Part shown: positions 59,845 through 64,000 of the stretch, in pieces
Numbering within the stretch: the first letter of the stretch is position 1
Layout of the letters: each line of letters starts with the position of its first letter
Assembly: GCA_028551475.1 (NCBI GenBank)
Contig: CM052357.1
Location: forward strand, 4,263,931 to 4,327,930
Direction: 5' to 3'
DNA length: 64,000 nucleotides
DNA from: Casuarina equisetifolia
Taxonomy: Eukaryota; Streptophyta; Magnoliopsida; Fagales; Casuarinaceae
The notes under the pieces: generated by a model
The model's input: the letters and a program-made list of their open reading frames with translations, nothing else
What the model was told of the DNA's origin: nothing
Database searches by the model: none
Translations under genes and position numbers: made by a program

Positions 59845-61674
59845 CAATGAAAAATATGAGATTAATTAATCCCCACTAGCATATTGCTAACAGCCTTCCA
59901 CCGTGGGCTATAAATCCAAGTGTATGATGGGCTCACTAATTTCGTTCTTTGGACTAATGCACGGAGCAGGCCACCGATCTCTCAAGCTACTGTGTAGGAA
60001 GAGTCGTCGGCCTTGACAGTATTTGTGGCTTAGCTTTAATCCAGCTTTGATTGAGCGCGGTAAAAGGGATAGCTTATACTTATAATTTAACACAACTTCT
60101 CGTTGCTTGTGACTATACATGCCCTATTGGTTATTTAGTCACTCCCAATGGGTAGCAAGAGAGACTATCTTTTGAAAGTTTCCATACCCTAGATTGTGTT
60201 TCTAGCTTAAGCTAAGTAGATAAAAAGATTTAAAGATTTTTAGAAGAATAATCTGCCGTAAACCCCTCGTCTCTGCCTTTATTAACTTAATTTGTGTATC
60301 ATGATCCATTTCTAAAAGAACCGATGGTTGATTTAAGTCTTGGTGCAAAGTAAAGCACCTTCTTTCACAAAACTAATATCAAACATTTCCATCACATCGA
60401 TTTTCATTTAAATATTTTGTAATTACGCAAAATTTTCTATTATAATAAAAGAAGCAAAAAAAAAAAAGAAACTAAAATGATTGAAAATGAGGAAGTTTCT
60501 CAAAAACTTGGATAAGCCATATTTTTTATAGGCATTATCTCATGCATCTAAAATATATTGTTTGCATCATTTTTACTACACTCACCACTCACACATTCCA
60601 TGGGTGTTGTATGAATACCTAAAATAAGCTTATTATTAAACTTGATGTTTTAGATTTATGTAGGAATGTGTTTTAAAGGTATTTCTAAAAAAAATTATCA
60701 TGAAGTTAAACAAGTTAGTTACAGAGGAATTAGATCTAAAAAAGCTCATATTCCTAAAATGATTTGAAAAGAAGAATTAATTTGTGAATACAATTCTAAA
60801 AAAATTCAAACCAAATGAAGAGAATTACATAAATTTTTAGCATTATTTACAAAAGACCGCCAAAATCACGACTAAGAGTCGTCTACTAATGACAATGCAA
60901 GGGAATGGTAAGGAAATTTCTAAGATTTTTCTTGGGAAAGCTTTCATAAAAAAGAAAATAAGCTAAAACCTTCAGCCAAGAGCTAATTCTTGAATTATAA
61001 CAATAAATTTTAAATGCAAACATTGCAAAAGAATTGCTTCTTTTCAATACTAAACTTTTGTCCCCAGTGGAAAGTATGTGAGAATTTCATATGAAGAATT
61101 GGTATAAATTTCAGCTCGGAAAATGGAATAATATTTTGGAAAAAAAGAGAGGGAAATTGGGGACGGTTGGGGCTTAAATTTATGTTCGTGATTTGTTACA
61201 TCAACAGCCAACTGTCGTTATAAACTATGTGATTACGTGTCGTGTTTTTCAGAATGAAACTGCGCTATTGCGACAAACCGGGGAGCTGCTGCTGCGGCCT
61301 TCAAAACGATGCGTTCTATTCAAACCGCACAGTAATAGCTGTGTGGTTGTTATGACACTCGGTGTACTTAGAGCAGAACACGATATTATCTATCGTAGCA
61401 ATAAAGGTTGTCACAATAAATTTGTGGTTTTAAAGAATGAAATTGCTTACTGCGACCCTCAAACGGTGCGTTTTACTCAAGATGCATATGGTAAAGGGGG
61501 AGACGTTCGCTCGGTAGAGTAGGTCTTTGAGTCCTTCGGCGGAAGGCGCTGTGCTCTCGTCATCTCAAGCATTCGACCGAAGAATCTGCCGATCGAAAGG
61601 GCTGCCACTTCAGCGTTAAGATTCTTGCAACTCCTCCGATGAAGCTTTATCGAGCACTAGACGTATTTGCTTCA
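59845..61674. other. No gene seen (unit 2)
   Basis: Counterpart of 31455-33286. Long open frames here (for example about 61193-61522) lack an ATG-initiated or family-like protein. Confidence 0.4.
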
Positions 61675-62772
61675 CTGTCCAACTTATTGCATATCGTCTC
61701 GATTTCGAGTCAGGTTTTGGGACTCAAACCGAAAGGGAAATTTTTTGAGGGTGCCGTTAAAAAAAAAACCCCTAATTTGCGTTCTGATGTGGGGGGTTTT
61801 GTAATTTGTGGTTAGAAAAATGCTTGTTGGATTTGGATTTTCGTGTCAAGTTGTGGGACTCAAATCGAAAGGGGGTTACCGTTCAAAAAAACCCTAATTT
61901 GTGTTCGGATGTGGGGGTTTTGTAATTTGTGGTTAGAAAAATGTTTGTTGCATTTGGATTCACGTGTTAGTGTTGAAATCTTTCTTGGGTTAGTGGTGAT
62001 TAGGGTCTTCTTGTTGGCGGGATTGGGTTGTAACTGGGAGAAAATTATATCCCCAGGTAAAGTCAGTCTGGTTTTAGTGGAAGGGCTCGGATTAGTGGTG
62101 ATTAGGGTCTTTGTGTTAGATAATTTTTGCTTCTATTACGCTTGCGTTGCTTCACTCTCCAACTTATTACATATCATCCTGATGCCATGTTGTGAGACTC
62201 AAACCGAAAGGGGAAGTTTTGGGGGTTTGGTGTTCAAACCCGAAATTTGGGTTCTGATCTGGGCGTTTGTAATTTATTGTTAGAAACATATTTGTTGCAT
62301 GTGGATTCTGGGGTTATTGTTGAAATGATTCTTGGGTTAGAGAGATTTGGTTGTAGTGGAGGGAAAGTTGTATCCGGTGGTAAAGTCAGTCTGATTTTAG
62401 TGGCAGGGCTCGGATTAGTGGTGATTAGGGTCTCGTGTAAGATAATTTTGCTTCTGTTACTCTTGCACTGCTTCACTCTCCAACTTATTACTTATCATCA
62501 CGATTTTGAGTCAAGTTTTGTGACTCAAACTGAAAAGGGAATTTTTGGGTGTTAGTGTTTAAAACCCAATTTTGTGTTCTGACTGGGCTTTTGTAATTTC
62601 TTGTTTGACAAGTCTTTGTTGCACGTGGATTCATGTGTGAGTGTTGAAACCTTTCTTGGGTTAGAGAGATTTGGGTGTTATTGAGGGAAAGTTATATCTG
62701 TGGTAAGGTCAGTCTGATTTTAGTGGAAGAGCTCGGATTAATGGTGATTAAGGGACAGTGGAGGTGGGCAAA
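61675..62772. repeat. About 320-bp degenerate tandem repeat (unit 2)
   Basis: Counterpart of 33287-34380, with the same four-part structure and few differences. Confidence 0.75.
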
Positions 62773-62916
62773 ATTTTAGGCCGAACCACTTCAAATCCTT
62801 GTGCAGATTCTTGTCCTTCCTAAACTGTTACAGTCTTGCTTTGTCTTGACACTAATTTGCAACATCTTCCGTCCAACTCAGGAAGTCTTGTTACCAAGCA
62901 AGCTTGCGAGTCTCCA

Positions 62917-63377
62917 ATGGCGTCCAGGAGCTACCAGAGAGCCTCTTCATTGTTGAGACCTCCTGGCACTTATGGTGTTTTTCTCACTTTCTGCGGCCAA
63001 GGCATGGGAAAGAGTTTTGCAGATCATCTAAATTCGGCTGTGAAGAAGGAAGGCATCATCGTCTTTGTAGGCGATGAAAAGCTGGAGAGAGGAAGAGATA
63101 TACGTGCAGTTGTTATTACATCTGAAAATCACGCATTCTCGAGACAGTGGATGATGAAGTTGACCGAGATTGTGGAATGTACGGGAGAGAAACAGGTGAA
63201 AGTTTTGCCGGTCTTCTATTACGTGAATCCCTCGGATGCAGGAAAGCCGAAAAACATTTTTGCAGAAGCTTTTGCGAGTCATGGAGAAAACCCCGAGATT
63301 GGCGTAGAGCAAAGGGAAAAGTGGAGAGCTGCTTTAAGGGAAGTGAGTGATCTTGCTGGACGACAAGTTCACGATGG
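62917..63377 (+). CDS. Lone degenerate TIR-domain exon (unit 2)
   Basis: Same as 34525-34985 except RGRDIR for RGRDIS. It keeps the shortened helix and the lysine at the catalytic glutamate position, and ends at the same GATGG|GTAAGT donor. The DNA after it (63378-64000) repeats 34986-35608, including the TA-rich tract and the first leader-exon-like stretch. Confidence 0.75.
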
Positions 63378-63449
63378 GTAAGTTCATAATAACAGCCTTT
63401 TAATTAAGTTTGAATTCTCTTGTTTTTCATTTATTTATTTGTTGATTTA

Positions 63450-63625
63450 TTTTTATTTTATATATATCTCTTATATATATAAAATATAATATAATATGAT
63501 ATTTGTATTATATACAATATTATTTGTATTATATATATATATATTATAATATAATATTTTTATTATATATAATATTATTTTTATTATTTTATTTCTATTT
63601 TATATATATATATATATATTTAACA
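63450..63625. repeat. TA-rich microsatellite (unit 2)
   Basis: Counterpart of 35055-35235; the TATATA tract near 63600-63620 is a little longer. Confidence 0.85.
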
Positions 63626-64000
63626 TTATTTCAATATTTAATAAATTTCAACTTTTGCCAACATTTTCCTCGTCCCCTCCTGTTTTGCAGATATTCTCTG
63701 AAACCCTACATCTCTTGTTATTTATTTATTAATTATTTATATATATAAATAATGGCAAAATTAGATTAGGTTCACCTTTTGAAAATATTCTCCTACCCCC
63801 TTCTGTTTTGCAGATATTCTCTCTCCCTCTCTTGTCAGTCTCAAGAAAGCTCTCCCTTCTGATTTCTGAGGATTTCCGTTGGTTGCTCCAGGTACTTCCT
63901 CCCTCTCTCGTTCTGAAAAATCATTTTAATAGTTTGCAGCAAGTGGTTTATGATCTTCTTCACACTCCCCCCACCCTTTCCGGTCTATTTGTCTCAAACT

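Larger units (their letters stand above)
45982..64000. repeat. Tandem segmental duplication, unit 2 (runs off the right edge)
   Basis: Repeats 18443-35608 in order and orientation. Differences noted: an extra 815-bp block at about 48283-49097, one instead of two copies of a 30-bp word near 47830, one fewer 9-bp unit in MCM3 exon 1, and an extra 68 bases in the solo LTR. The copy of the membrane-module gene would lie beyond base 64,000. Confidence 0.93.

Noticed and set aside
1-64000. tRNA, rRNA and CRISPR features
   Set aside because: No cloverleaf-like, rRNA-like or spaced short-repeat pattern was seen; the repeats present are plant-type duplications and LTR scraps.

Overview
The window is AT-rich plant nuclear DNA with spliced genes. 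It carries a terpene synthase, copies of the 5' part of an MCM3 replication gene, and a cluster of TIR-NBS-LRR (TNL) immune receptor genes. TNLs point to a eudicot (they are essentially absent from monocots). Many LTR-retrotransposon scraps are also present. I cannot name the species.

Layout. (1) 0.4-2.4 kb, minus strand: first five exons of a TPS-a-type terpene synthase, open in frame and cut by the left edge. Its promoter region is repeated at 4.4-5.4 kb with no gene behind it. (2) 5.5 kb: an LRR scrap. (3) 8.3-14.1 kb: TNL-A, a heavily broken TNL pseudogene with a solo LTR in exon 4. (4) 16.0-18.4 kb: flanking DNA of another TNL copy that seems lost, ending in a cut MCM3 piece. (5) 18,443-45,981: tandem unit 1 (27.5 kb). 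It holds Copia relics, intact nine-exon TNL-B (21.3-26.9 kb), an MCM3 5' fragment with E2F-like promoter sites (minus), an LRR scrap, a lone degenerate TIR exon (34.5 kb), a stand-alone membrane-module gene (36.5-38.0 kb) and an LRR/C-JID relic (42.2-44.2 kb). (6) 45,982-64,000: tandem unit 2, a near-identical repeat of the first about 17 kb of unit 1, including intact TNL-C, and running off the right edge.

The most unusual feature is the architecture of TNL-A, -B and -C. Four and a half exons coding a multi-pass membrane module (about 380 residues, probably eight or so hydrophobic segments) precede the TIR domain and are joined to it in the same exon. All introns of TNL-B and -C keep the frame and give predicted proteins of 1,530 residues: membrane module, TIR with its conserved glutamate, NB-ARC, LRR, C-JID. 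The same module occurs without TIR as a separate gene (36.5 kb) that ends in its own stop and carries a single one-base frame break. I do not recognise the module as a named family. The likely picture is a membrane-anchored TIR receptor made by fusion of a separate membrane protein gene to a TNL, then amplified by tandem duplication.

Exon borders, frames and copy comparisons were worked out by eye. No database search was possible.
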